A stretch of DNA of 64,000 nt, taken from the NCBI GenBank assembly GCA_963835085.1, contig CAWIED010000004.1, positions 62,001-126,000 on the forward strand. The letters are read 5' to 3'. The notes under the pieces were generated by a model, which saw only the letters and a list, made by a program, of their open reading frames with translations, had not been told where the DNA came from and did not search any database. Of the stretch, positions 18,387-28,134 are shown piece after piece. The DNA comes from JBDIAG01 sp963835085. GTDB lineage: Bacteria > Actinomycetota > Actinomycetes > Actinomycetales > CAWJMD01. The stretch's first letter is position 1. Every line of letters begins with the position of its first letter. The position numbers were made by a program, and so were the translations under genes.

Positions 18387-19544
18387 ATGGCAGGGACGGG
18401 ATCGATCGACCGGGCGCTGGTGACCGTGCCGCCAAGCGCGCGGGCGGGGGAGTTTGAGTACGTCTTTCCGGCGATCCGTGGTGTCCAGGCTGGCCACGTG
18501 TACTACGTGACGATGTGTCCGCTCCGTATCATTCCACGCCTCTTCCTGTTCAACGAGGAGGAGTTGCCGCCTGAGATGCGCGCCCAGCGATCGCTGAACA
18601 AGAACCGCGTGCCGGAGATGGCCCGTTACATCGTGGAGAACCCGGACAGCTACATCTTCTCGGCGTTGACCGCCAGCGTGAACGCGGATGTGCGCTTCGA
18701 CTCGTTGCTGGGCGGCAGCGGTGCGACGGAGCGTATCGGGACGCTCACGATCCCGATGTCGGCCACCTTCGTCATCAACGATGGTCAGCATCGGCGCGCG
18801 GCCATCCAGCAAGCACTCACGGAGAACCCATCCCTGGGTGAGGAGACGATTGCCATCGTGATGTTCATCGACGTCGGACTGCGCCGCTGCCAGCAGATGT
18901 TCGCGGACCTCAACCGCTACGCGATCCGTCCGGCGCCTTCGATCGGTGTGCTCTACGACCATCGCGATCCCATGGCTGAGATCACCCGGCAGGTCGTGAC
19001 CAGCACCCCGTTCCTGCGGGACGTCACCGACATGGAGAACAGCAGCTTGGCGCAGCGATCCCGCAAGCTCTTCACGCTCTCCTCGCTGCACACGGCCAAT
19101 GCCTCGCTGCTTGAGGACATCGAGGTTGACAACTTCGACGAGCGCGTGCGGCTCGCACGCGCGTACTGGCATGCGGTGGCCGGTCAGTTTCCACATTGGC
19201 AGCAGGTCTACCGCGCGGAGATCACCGCGGGTGAGGTGCGTCGTGACTTCATTCACACTCACAGCATCGTTCTGCATGCTCTCGGCCGGATCGGCAACGC
19301 GCTACTGCGCCAGAGCGTCGATCCCACGACCTGGACTAGGACTCTCTCGGAACTGGGCAGCATTGACTGGCATCGTGCCAATGCCGCAGTGTGGGAAGGC
19401 CGCGCAACATCGGGCGGAACCGTGAGTAAGAGCCGTCGCAACGTTGAACTGACTACCGCCCATATCCGGACTGTCCTCGGGCTCCCGCTGCCACCTGATG
19501 AGCAGCGCGCCGAGGACGCTTTCGTTGGAGGAGACACGAAGTGA
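18387..19544 (+). CDS. dndB: DNA phosphorothioation regulator DndB (DGQHR protein)
   Basis: A 385-aa protein from ATG 18387. The hallmark DGQHR box appears as FVINDGQHRRAAIQQAL near residues 129-145, with MFIDVGLRRCQQMFADLNRY after it, a ParB/Srx-like fold. DndB is not needed for the chemistry but tunes modification frequency and represses dnd transcription in studied systems. It is first in the dndBCDE operon; its TGA overlaps the GTG of dndC. Length and motifs are normal for the family. Confidence 0.88.
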   Translation: MAGTGSIDRALVTVPPSARAGEFEYVFPAIRGVQAGHVYYVTMCPLRIIPRLFLFNEEELPPEMRAQRSLNKNRVPEMARYIVENPDSYIFSALTASVNADVRFDSLLGGSGATERIGTLTIPMSATFVINDGQHRRAAIQQALTENPSLGEETIAIVMFIDVGLRRCQQMFADLNRYAIRPAPSIGVLYDHRDPMAEITRQVVTSTPFLRDVTDMENSSLAQRSRKLFTLSSLHTANASLLEDIEVDNFDERVRLARAYWHAVAGQFPHWQQVYRAEITAGEVRRDFIHTHSIVLHALGRIGNALLRQSVDPTTWTRTLSELGSIDWHRANAAVWEGRATSGGTVSKSRRNVELTTAHIRTVLGLPLPPDEQRAEDAFVGGDTK

Positions 19545-21079
19545 CCACCAGCTTGCCGATCCGTCCGCGTTCTGCGTTCGACGAACTGGGCTTTTCCAGC
19601 ACCGTGGATGCGCTGGTTGCGCAGACGCAGCAGCTCTACCTCGCGGACAGTGTGCCCTGGGTGGTTGGCTACTCCGGCGGCAAGGACTCGACGGCCACAC
19701 TGCAGCTCGTCTGGCTCTCGCTGGCGCGTTTGAGCCCGAACCAGCGCACCAAGCCGGTACATGTCATCAGCACGGACACGCTGGTGGAGAACCCTGTCGT
19801 CGCCGCGTGGGTGACCCATTCCCTCGACGTGATGGCTGAGGCTGCCGAGGAGCAGGGTCTGCCCTTGACGCCGCACCGGCTGACGCCTGCGGTCACCGAC
19901 ACCTTCTGGGTCAACCTCATTGGCCGCGGATACCCGGCTCCTCGTCCGAAGTTCCGCTGGTGCACCGAACGGCTCAAGATCAAGCCGTCGAACGCGTTCA
20001 TCCGCGAGATGGTGCGGTCCCATGGCGAGGCCATCCTCGTGCTCGGCACCCGCAAGGCCGAGAGCTCGGGACGGTCATGCGCGCATGGCCGCGCTGGAGT
20101 CGCGTCGCGTCCGCGACCTACTCAGCCCGAACGACTCGCTCCCGAACTGCGCTGGTGTATTCGCCGGTCGAGAACTGGTCGAACGATGACGTGTGGACGT
20201 TCCTCATGCAGTCGCCCAACCCGTGGGGCTACTCCAACAAGGAGCTGCTCACGATGTACCAGGGCGCCTCGGCCGATGGTGAGTGCCCACTGGTGGTCGA
20301 CTCCAGCACACCCAGCTGCGGCGATAGCCGTTTCGGCTGCTGGACCTGCACGCTCGTGGAGAAGGACAAGTCAATGTCGGCCATGATCCAGAACGACGAA
20401 GAGAAGGAGTGGATGCTGCCACTCCTGGAGCTGCGCAACGCGCTCGACGTCGCCGGACGATCGCCACTTGCGTGACTTCCGCCGGATGAATGGCTCGGTG
20501 CAGCTCTTCCATGACAAGACCATCCCCGGGCCGTACACACAGACCGCGCGGGAGGACTGGCTGACTCGACTGCTTGAGGCGCAGGCGTGGATTCGGGAGA
20601 ACGGCCCCGACTACGTGAACTCCCTCGATCTGGTCACGCTTGCTGAGCTTGAGGAGATCCGCCGCATCTGGGTTGTCGATAAGCACGAGTTCGAAGACAG
20701 CCTGCCTCGGATCTATGAGAAGGCAATGGGCGAGCCGTACTCGGGCGGTAAGCTCGACGAGCACCTGCCGCTCGGTGCAGACATGATTGAGTCTCTGCAC
20801 GCCGTGGCGGGCGGCGACCGACTGCACTTCGAACTAGTACGCGAACTACTCGACATCGAGCAGCGCCACCGCGCCCAGGTGCGACGCTCAGGACTCTTCG
20901 ACTCCCTGGAGAAGGCCCTCCGCAAGGGCTTCTACGACGACGAAGAGGACGCCACGTTGCGTGCGCAACGCCGCAAGGCTGCCATGGAACGCGCACCCGA
21001 CTCGCCCCCGGACACCGAGCCCGATCCGCTCGATGTGGCGGACGGGTACGTGCGGGCAGTAGCGGAGTCGACGCCGTGA
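19541..21079 (+). pseudogene. dndC: DndC, three one-base insertions
   Basis: DndC is the PAPS-reductase-like ATP pyrophosphatase and 4Fe-4S enzyme that activates DNA for sulfur insertion. From GTG 19541 the PP-loop VVGYSGGKDSTATLQL is intact, as are HVISTDTLVENP and FRWCTERLKI. The frame then jumps near 20074-20080, again near 20146-20150 (an extra T gives PNALVYSP back), and again near 20457-20460. Each jump is +1, so the total returns to the original frame for HLRDFRRMNGSV to the end. All conserved parts survive, including the cysteine cluster PSCGDSRFGCWTC, but about 125 codons lie out of frame. Either the gene is freshly dead or the assembly has errors. Confidence 0.88.
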
Positions 21080-23046
21080 TCCTCGGAAAGCTGGTCCTGC
21101 ACAATGTCGGCACCTTCGCTGGGCGTCAGGTAGTCGACCTGACACCGGTGTCTGAAACAAAGCCAGTAGTCCTGATCGGAGGCCTGAACGGCGCTGGAAA
21201 GACAACGATCCTAGAAGCTATCCAACTCGCGCTCTACGGGTCGCTGGCACACGCCTCCGGACGACGCGCTGGCAGCTACGAGAACTACCTCCGCAGCCTC
21301 ATCCACCGCGGCGTGGCTGCCAGTGAGGGAGCAGCCATAGAACTCAACTTCACGGCTCATCAGGAAGGCCAAGAGCACACCTACTGGATTCGCAGGAGTT
21401 GGAAGGCGACCGGCTCCTCGATTCGGGAGATCTTGCTGGTCGCCGTCGATGGCAAGCACAACCAGTCACTCGGCAGTACCTGGAACGAGCACATCGAAAC
21501 CTTCCTGCCGCGCGGTATCGCCGGGCTCTTCTTCTTCGACGGTGAGCAGATCGAGGCACTCGCCGATCTCGATCGTTCCCGACAGGTCCTGGGTTCGGCC
21601 CTTGCGGCCTTGCTTGGTCTGGACCTGGTCGAACGGCTGTCGACCGATCTCTCGGTGTTGCGACGTCGTCACCATGGCGAGCAGGTGCCAGAGAGCCTGC
21701 GCCGGAGCCTGGAGGAGAAGAAGCAATTGGTCACCGCCCTGCGTCAGGCCGAAGAAGCTGCGATCGAAGCGGTCGCTGCACGCCTCACCGAACTCGAACG
21801 GTGCCAGAAGGTCTTCCACGAGGTGACCGAGGCGCACCGGTCCGCGGGCGGCGATTTGGTGGAGCGTCGTGAGGCGTTGGAGGCATCGGCGGCCATGGTG
21901 CGGTCAGGACTTGCTCGTGCCGAGGACGACATCCGCCACGAGCTGGCGGAACTGACGCCGCTGCTGCAGGTGCCAGTTCTCCTTGATCAACTCCGCTCCC
22001 AAGCCGAGATGGAGGCGGCGGCCACGCGGGATCGGCTGTTGGTCGAAGCCCTCGTAGCGCGGGATGACACGCTGATGCAACAGCTCACGGAGGCCAAGGT
22101 CAAGACCTCTACGCTCGTCGCTGTCCAAGAGTTCCTCACGAGGGACCGGCAGAAGCGTCAAGCGTCAGCCGCGACCGGGGCGATCCTCGGATTCGGCGAT
22201 CACCTGGCTCTTGAGAACCTGATGTCTGCACTTCCGGAGTCGCGGAAACGGCTGCAGGCTGCGACTAGGCGTCGGTCCGATGCGAAGGCCGAACTTGATC
22301 AGGCGGAGCGCATGCTCGCTGCAATCCCTGACCCGGAATCGCTGGCGCCATTGAACCGGGCTCGTGAAGAAGCCCGTGAGGCGATGCTGCGGGCTGAAGC
22401 GGCACACAATTTCGCAACCGAGTTGCTGACAACGGCGGCCGCAGATCGCGCTAAGGCAACCGGCGCCTACGAGTCGGCGCTCGACAAGGCGGCTCACGCT
22501 AACCTCGCCGCTGACGACGACCGCCGACTGGTCGAGCATGTCGATCGTGTCCGCGCCACGCTGGAAAATTTGCGGGTCACCGCCACCCGACGCCATCTGG
22601 ACCGCATCTCACAACTCGTTCTAGAGGCTCTCGGCATGCTCCTGCGCAAGCAGAAACTTGTCACGGACGTCAAGATCGACCCCGAGACCTACACGGTCTC
22701 GCTCACGGGCGTCGACGGGCACGCATTGCCAGCCAAAGAGCTCTCTGCAGGAGAGCGTCAACTGCTGGCCGTCGCACTGCTCTGGGGCCTGGCACGAGCC
22801 GCCGGCCAGCCCCTGCCGGTCGTGATCGACACGCCACTGGGCCGCCTCGACGGATCTCACCGAGAGCACCTGCTCATGCGGTACTTTCCGCACGCCAGCC
22901 ACCAGGTTGTGTTGCTGTCCACGGATACCGAGATCGATGAGGAGGCTTACGACCTGATCGCACCACGCATCGGTCGCAGCTACCACTTGGAGTTCGACCA
23001 GGAAATCAACGCGACGTTCGTCGACGACGGCTATTTCTGGAGCTGA
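21076..23046 (+). CDS. dndD: DNA sulfur modification ATPase DndD
   Basis: A 656-aa SMC/Rad50-like protein from GTG 21076, overlapping the dndC stop (GTGA). It has Walker A GGLNGAGKTT (about residues 36-45), LPRGIAGLFFFDGEQIEAL, a long coiled-coil centre with no zinc-hook cysteine pair, the signature LSAGERQLLAVALLWGLARA, and Walker B LPVVIDTPLGRLDGSHR. It acts with DndC and DndE in phosphorothioation, probably by opening or nicking DNA with ATP hydrolysis. Size and motifs are normal, and the frame is intact. Confidence 0.92.
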   Translation: MILGKLVLHNVGTFAGRQVVDLTPVSETKPVVLIGGLNGAGKTTILEAIQLALYGSLAHASGRRAGSYENYLRSLIHRGVAASEGAAIELNFTAHQEGQEHTYWIRRSWKATGSSIREILLVAVDGKHNQSLGSTWNEHIETFLPRGIAGLFFFDGEQIEALADLDRSRQVLGSALAALLGLDLVERLSTDLSVLRRRHHGEQVPESLRRSLEEKKQLVTALRQAEEAAIEAVAARLTELERCQKVFHEVTEAHRSAGGDLVERREALEASAAMVRSGLARAEDDIRHELAELTPLLQVPVLLDQLRSQAEMEAAATRDRLLVEALVARDDTLMQQLTEAKVKTSTLVAVQEFLTRDRQKRQASAATGAILGFGDHLALENLMSALPESRKRLQAATRRRSDAKAELDQAERMLAAIPDPESLAPLNRAREEAREAMLRAEAAHNFATELLTTAAADRAKATGAYESALDKAAHANLAADDDRRLVEHVDRVRATLENLRVTATRRHLDRISQLVLEALGMLLRKQKLVTDVKIDPETYTVSLTGVDGHALPAKELSAGERQLLAVALLWGLARAAGQPLPVVIDTPLGRLDGSHREHLLMRYFPHASHQVVLLSTDTEIDEEAYDLIAPRIGRSYHLEFDQEINATFVDDGYFWS

Positions 23047-23048
23047 CC

Positions 23049-23447
23049 ATGCCCATCGAACACATACGTCTTAGCCGACAGGCACGTGACCAGCTCATTA
23101 CGCTGAAACGACGCACCGGCATCCAGCACTGGAACGTCCTGTGCCGCTGGGCACTATGCCGCTCACTCGCCGAACCCGCACCACCACCAGCAACCAAGCT
23201 CACACTCGACAGCAACGTCGAAATGAACTGGCGGACATTCAGCGGCGAACTCGGCGACGCCCTCTGGGCACTCCTCCAGATGCGCTGCCACAACGACGGT
23301 CTGACACTCGACGAAGAGACCCTAGCGCATCAGTTCAAGCTTCACCTCCACCGAGGCATCGGATACCTCGTTGGCGACCCACGAGTCACCGACGTCGTTG
23401 GACTCGCCAGCGTCGGACTCCAAGAGCCTGACGCACCCGCCGCATGA
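23049..23447 (+). CDS. dndE: DNA sulfur modification protein DndE
   Basis: A 132-aa protein beginning MPIEHIRLSRQARDQLITLK, with RTGIQHWNVLCRWALCRSL following. This is the characteristic DndE start (xxIRLSxxAkdqLixLKRxTGixxWNvLcRWAfc). The family forms compact helical oligomers that bind nicked DNA. It begins 2 bases after the dndD stop and overlaps the methyltransferase gene by 4 bases (ATGA). The frame is intact. Confidence 0.9.
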   Translation: MPIEHIRLSRQARDQLITLKRRTGIQHWNVLCRWALCRSLAEPAPPPATKLTLDSNVEMNWRTFSGELGDALWALLQMRCHNDGLTLDEETLAHQFKLHLHRGIGYLVGDPRVTDVVGLASVGLQEPDAPAA

Positions 23448-24931
23448 AGCCAGTCGCTGTCGCGCGACACAAGACCGCCCTCACCAGAACCGCCCTGTCG
23501 CGTCCGGTCGTGACCGCCATCGCCGATGGCCTTCTCGAGCCATCTGCGGCGATCTTCGACTACGGCTGCGGGAAGGGCGACGATATCCGCCACCTACGAG
23601 CCCGTGGCTTCGACGTGGATGGGTGGGACCCGACCCACCGACCCGCAACACCGAAGAGGTCCGCGCCTGTAGTGAACCTGGGCTACGTCATCAACGTCAT
23701 CGAGGACCCCACAGAACGCGCCACCGTCCTCCGGCAAGCATGGGCACTAACCGAAAAGCTCCTTATAGTGTCGGCGCGGATGCGCTGGGACGCTCGTGAC
23801 CTTAGCGGTCGCCCTCTCGGGGACGGTCTCGTCACGCGGACTGGGACCTTCCAGAAGTTCTACCAACAGTCCGAACTCGCTGACTGGATCGAGGACACCG
23901 TCGGCGAGAAACCTCACGCCGCAGCACCGGGCATCTTCTATCTCTTCCGCGACGCCAGCGCCGCCCAACGTTTCCTGGCCTCCCGTGTCTACACCTACCG
24001 CCCCCGCGTCCACATCAACCCCCACGACCTCTACGAGACCCATCGTGAGGCGCTATCGCCACTCCTGAAGTTCATGCAGAACCACGCGCGACCCCCACGC
24101 GCTGGCGAAATCACTGATCACGATCACGCAGGAGTCCTCGCAGCTCTCGGCGGTATCGGTCGTGCTCAGCGACTAATCCGCGACGTCACCGACGACGCCT
24201 ACTGGGAGGAAGTCACGCGCCGTCGCCGCAACGAACTCCTCATCTACATCGCACTCTCTCGTTTTGAGCGTCGACCCCGATTTTCGCATCTCGACCGCAC
24301 TCTCGCCACGGATGTTCGCGCCCTCTTCAGCAGCTACCAGGACGCCTGCCGCCAAGCCGACCGCCTGCTTCTTGCCTGCGGCGACCAAACGAGGCTCTAC
24401 CTCCAAGCACGCAATTCGGCTATCGGCAAGCAGACGCCCAGCGCCTTATACGTGCATCGCTCCGCGATGGCCCTCACTTCACCGCTCCTTCAGGTCTACG
24501 AAGGTTGCGCTCGTGTCCTTGCCGGGACTATCGACCGCGCGAACATGATCAAGTTGTCGGTTACTCAACCGCAGATATCCTACTTAGCCTATCCCGAATT
24601 TGACCGCAAACCACACCCGACGCTCCAGACTGCAATAACCGTCAATTTGCGACAACTTACCGTACAGTGGCGTGACTATAGTAATTCCGATAATCCTCCA
24701 CTTCTCCACCGTAAAGAGGAATTTCTCGGCCCCGATCATCCAAAACGGAGACTGTACGAACGCCTGACGCGTGCCGAGATGCGTGCCGGTCTATATCAGA
24801 AGCCCGAGCAGATCGGCACTCTACTCGGATGGCAGGCGTCGCTTAGGGACGCGGGATATGTCCTTCGGGGGCATAAACTGATTCGCACCTGCGATCAACC
24901 ATCGAGCCGTCCGGGTGCCCAACCCATGTAG
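23444..24931 (+). CDS. Dnd-associated putative methyltransferase
   Basis: A 495-aa protein whose start overlaps the dndE stop. The N-terminal third is a Rossmann-type SAM domain: VARHKTALTRTALSRPV, then the glycine loop IFDYGCGKGDDIRHL (about residues 38-52) and GWDPTHRP, followed by LGYVINVIEDPTER. The long C-terminal region (residues about 190-470) has no familiar motif. This pattern fits the 'DNA phosphorothioation-associated putative methyltransferase' family (TIGR04096), recalled rather than searched. Its substrate is unknown, and it may add a second mark or act in a regulatory step. The last 250 bases are less GC-rich than the rest. Confidence 0.82.
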   Translation: MKPVAVARHKTALTRTALSRPVVTAIADGLLEPSAAIFDYGCGKGDDIRHLRARGFDVDGWDPTHRPATPKRSAPVVNLGYVINVIEDPTERATVLRQAWALTEKLLIVSARMRWDARDLSGRPLGDGLVTRTGTFQKFYQQSELADWIEDTVGEKPHAAAPGIFYLFRDASAAQRFLASRVYTYRPRVHINPHDLYETHREALSPLLKFMQNHARPPRAGEITDHDHAGVLAALGGIGRAQRLIRDVTDDAYWEEVTRRRRNELLIYIALSRFERRPRFSHLDRTLATDVRALFSSYQDACRQADRLLLACGDQTRLYLQARNSAIGKQTPSALYVHRSAMALTSPLLQVYEGCARVLAGTIDRANMIKLSVTQPQISYLAYPEFDRKPHPTLQTAITVNLRQLTVQWRDYSNSDNPPLLHRKEEFLGPDHPKRRLYERLTRAEMRAGLYQKPEQIGTLLGWQASLRDAGYVLRGHKLIRTCDQPSSRPGAQPM

Positions 24932-25117
24932 CGCAGCGTTAGCCAGTGGTCCTCCGAATCGCTCGCGCGAGGACTTGGACGCATCGCCGCGGGCGTGGAA
25001 GATGAGTCCCTTCTCCGGTCAGCCTATCGGCATGCCAGCCCGATCTCGACCGATTCAATTCGCCATCCCGAGATCGGTCTTTCGGGGACCACCGCTAACG
25101 CGGCGCGTCGTGGAGGC

Positions 25118-25960
25118 TCAGACCGTGCCGAGGGTCAGCTTGAACTTGTCAAGGGTCCAGGTCTCGAAGGGCAAGCCCAACAGTGCCGCGACCTCAGCCA
25201 CCAGAATCGGGTGAGCCACGCCACCGGAGCTCCAGTCATCCTTCACATCTTCGGTGATGAGGACCGCAGAGGAAAACGACGCGCCGCTCTCCTTCGCCTC
25301 CGACAGCCCTAGTAGAAAGTCAGCCCACACGAAGAAGTCACCGTCGCCGGGATCCTTGAAGCCGGGCGGGGTCCTGGTGCTATTGCGCACGCGCGCGAGG
25401 CGGGCGAATCTGCTCCGGGGTACATAAGTGACCCGAGCTCGCGCGTCCAGCATCTCCCACAGATCCGTGAATCGCTCGACGGTCTTTGGGTCGTAGAGGT
25501 AGCCGTACTGAGCCTCGACATCTCTCAGGAGCTCCCCGAAGCGCTCTTGCAACTCCTCGGCAAAATTTGCCTTAGAAAGCTCCTTCGCCAAGCTATCGTA
25601 CTTCTTCTGGACCGCTTTGGAGACTGTGTCAATAACGGGGACCGTGTTATTCCAGAACTCTTGGACCACCTGTCCGGGTACAACCAGTGGTGCTTCGTGG
25701 GATGTTTCAAGGTAGTCGCGTAGGTCCGTCGTCTTCGGATCGGCTCTAGCCATCCGCAACACGATGTTCGTGTCGAGGCCGAACGCCGTCTTGGAAATGT
25801 CGGAAATTCCTTCGGCGCCCGAGCTGCGCCGCGACAGCGAGGTCTTAAGCGCGCTAAGCGACTGGAGTGGGTCGGCGCGATCAAGAACACGCTCGACCCT
25901 GTCGACGAGCTGGTCGGTTACGCGGCGCCCTGCTTCGGCGCTGGGCTCAGTACCAGACAT
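25118..25960 (-). CDS. PIN-like domain protein paired with DUF262 gene
   Basis: A 280-aa protein. ATG 25960 is preferred because it overlaps the upstream gene by 43 bases, whereas a longer frame would overlap further. After an N-terminal helical stretch comes AFGLDTNIVLRMARAD (about residues 63-78) with the first metal-binding Asp of PIN domains. Later PGFKDPGDGDFFVWADFL and AVLITEDVKDDW supply acidic residues in the right order. This looks like the PIN_8-type nuclease found in defence neighbourhoods. The partner is a DUF262 protein. RNA or DNA cleavage is expected but unproven. Confidence 0.7.
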   Translation of the reverse strand: MSGTEPSAEAGRRVTDQLVDRVERVLDRADPLQSLSALKTSLSRRSSGAEGISDISKTAFGLDTNIVLRMARADPKTTDLRDYLETSHEAPLVVPGQVVQEFWNNTVPVIDTVSKAVQKKYDSLAKELSKANFAEELQERFGELLRDVEAQYGYLYDPKTVERFTDLWEMLDARARVTYVPRSRFARLARVRNSTRTPPGFKDPGDGDFFVWADFLLGLSEAKESGASFSSAVLITEDVKDDWSSGGVAHPILVAEVAALLGLPFETWTLDKFKLTLGTV

Positions 25961-27564
25961 TCGCGCAAGCCTCTGCGGCCGACGGAGCCGACGGTGGCCA
26001 CCGTATGAGTGTTCCAATCATCGAACTCAGCCAATCGTTTCGCCCATTCGCCTTTGACGCCTGTGTGTAGCAGCACCGCCTTCACGCCTTCCCAACTTGT
26101 TGCGTCTCGGGGGCGCCGATATGAGGTGCTGAGAAAGGCGTTGCCGATCGTCGACCCCCAGTAGGTGACGTCATCCTCGTCGAACCCTGCCCATCTAGTG
26201 GCGCTTCGCGGGCGTACGAGGTGCAGGAATCCGATCACCTCAGGGGTCAACGAACCCTGCACGAGGGATCGTCGGAGGAACTGTAGGGTGCTCTTGTTGA
26301 ACGAGCGCTTCCTGAGCTGCTCGATGAAATCGTCCCGAGTAGCGTCCAGTGGCGCCAGCTCGGCAGTAGCTCGCGCCCAGTCTCTGGTATTCGTTATGAG
26401 GCTGGCAGCTTCACTGAAGCGGCGCTCGGCACCGCTGGTCCCTAGGTTTCCGACAACTGTACGCCGCGCGACGACCTTCAGCACGTGGAGCATCGCGTCG
26501 TCAGAGTCATCCATGGTTGATGCCGCCATCAAGAGGGGGCGGACCGCCGCGACATTGAGCTCGTTGAGCGACTCGAAAATTCGCAGCTGCGACGGCGTGG
26601 CCGGACCATCGACAGTCGGATCGATCATTTGGAGGTAGATCGGGAGCCACTGTTCAAGTCGTTCTAGCAACTCTCCAACGGCCGGCGCCTGGGTCGCACC
26701 GCGCCGTTGCGCAAGGTAGTCGTACAAGTCCTTCGGCAAGATATAGCCGGAGCCCATGCTTACCACATGACGAATGAACTGCACGAAATTGTTCGCCGGG
26801 GAAGTTCCAAACTGTGTGGCTAGTTGTGACCAGCGCCGGTAATGCGATGCACGCAATTTGGGAGCCGTTTGGCTAAGGAGATAGTTCTTGAGCAGGTCGG
26901 CAGTCGTGAGCTCTCGGCCGCGGGTGTTAATAACCTCGAATACCCGGTACGCGGCACCGGGGTTGGGGTGCACAAAAACCGCAAAGTAGAGCCTATCGGT
27001 AAGGAACTGGGTCCAAAGGCTCAACCTCCGGAAGGGATCTTCGCTTAGGTGCTCCCGAACCTTGTTACAAAGAAACGTGTACGACTCGAGAAGTCGCTCG
27101 GATATGGTCCCATCGTCGCCGCCGGCGGCGTCCGCCGTGAAGGGTTCATCCGAATTAATGATGCGCTGTAAGGTGGCGTTGTCGGTGACATCGCTGAGAG
27201 CGATCCTTTCTACGTACTCGTCAGAGTCGTAGTCGAGCACCTTGAGGAATGTCGACTCAATTTGGTCTGCCAGGCCACGACGACGGTGTTTTATGGCTTC
27301 GTGGCGTAGAGCGGCAGCCAGAAGTGTGATCGTCAGGAGACGCTGTTGGCCATCGACCACCTGCATGCGGTCTTCACTAGCAGTCAGGATCACCAGGCCG
27401 AGGAAGTACGACTCGTCGTTGAGGCTGCTGCGGAGGTCGTTCCAAAACTCAATGTACTCGTCCTTCAACCAGGCGTACTCGCGCTGGAAGTCAGGAACCA
27501 AGAAGCGCTCGGTTGAGATCAGGGCGCCCGCCGTCGTCGCGGATGCTGTCAGCTGGCTCTGCAC
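25918..27564 (-). CDS. DUF262 (GmrSD/ParB-like) protein
   Basis: A 548-aa protein. The N-terminal domain is classic DUF262: RFLVPDFQREYAWLKDEY (about residues 20-37), YFLGLVIL, and VDGQQRLLTITLLAAALRH (about residues 71-89), then VFEVINTRGRELTTADLLKNYLL. This is the GmrS-type fold that hydrolyses nucleotides and senses modified DNA. The C-terminus (IGFLHLVRP, YWGSTIGNAFL, then WNTHTVATVGSVGRRGL) follows the order of the DUF1524 HNH domain of GmrD, but the HxxP site is not clearly conserved, so its nuclease may be degenerate. It overlaps the PIN gene, giving a two-gene unit directly after the Dnd locus. Confidence 0.78.
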   Translation of the reverse strand: MQSQLTASATTAGALISTERFLVPDFQREYAWLKDEYIEFWNDLRSSLNDESYFLGLVILTASEDRMQVVDGQQRLLTITLLAAALRHEAIKHRRRGLADQIESTFLKVLDYDSDEYVERIALSDVTDNATLQRIINSDEPFTADAAGGDDGTISERLLESYTFLCNKVREHLSEDPFRRLSLWTQFLTDRLYFAVFVHPNPGAAYRVFEVINTRGRELTTADLLKNYLLSQTAPKLRASHYRRWSQLATQFGTSPANNFVQFIRHVVSMGSGYILPKDLYDYLAQRRGATQAPAVGELLERLEQWLPIYLQMIDPTVDGPATPSQLRIFESLNELNVAAVRPLLMAASTMDDSDDAMLHVLKVVARRTVVGNLGTSGAERRFSEAASLITNTRDWARATAELAPLDATRDDFIEQLRKRSFNKSTLQFLRRSLVQGSLTPEVIGFLHLVRPRSATRWAGFDEDDVTYWGSTIGNAFLSTSYRRPRDATSWEGVKAVLLHTGVKGEWAKRLAEFDDWNTHTVATVGSVGRRGLRECLVLSPAPKQGAA

Positions 27565-28134
27565 GGATGTTCTCCCTCACCGCGATCTTCGCTGCATCCG
27601 GAACGTTATCTCAGCGGGCTCTTCTTGCACTTACTGCATCATCGTGAAGTCTGCCGTAGCGGCCTGCGGAGCCTACTCCGAGTACGTTCAGACCTCCTGG
27701 ATCGGGAGGACAGAGAGGTTTGACGTCATCGACGGCGTCCACGCCCACCCTGAAGGGCTCTCAACCGAGAGCCGCAAACCCGGTATGGGGGCGCGCCAGA
27801 GCACCCGGGTCGCTTCAGCTTGTGAACCCTGACCGGACCGGGCGGCGCCTGCGCCTGCTGCCGTAAGTGCCCTCGTGGTGGGTGGTCCTCGTGCTCGATC
27901 GGGGTGATCATCTCGAGCTGCCCAGGACGGTCGTTTATCCTGGCATTCTGCGACGATGCGTGGTCAGAGTTGGACGTCTCAGCCGAGTTGAGGCGACGTG
28001 GCCGCTGATGCGTGCGATCGCTCGCAGTCTTGCGGGCCCGTTCGAGGTAGTGGTTTCGGCTCATTCACGGTTCAGTCGGCGTCGAATAGACCATCGTCGC
28101 AGGTCGGCGAGTCGGCGGGGACGCTCTGTAAATC
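27565..28134. other. Gap between DUF262 gene and tRNA-Tyr repeat
   Basis: There is no convincing gene. It contains the upstream region of the DUF262 gene and, further right, short frames without family features. The left edge of the tRNA-flanked segment lies at its end. Confidence 0.4.
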
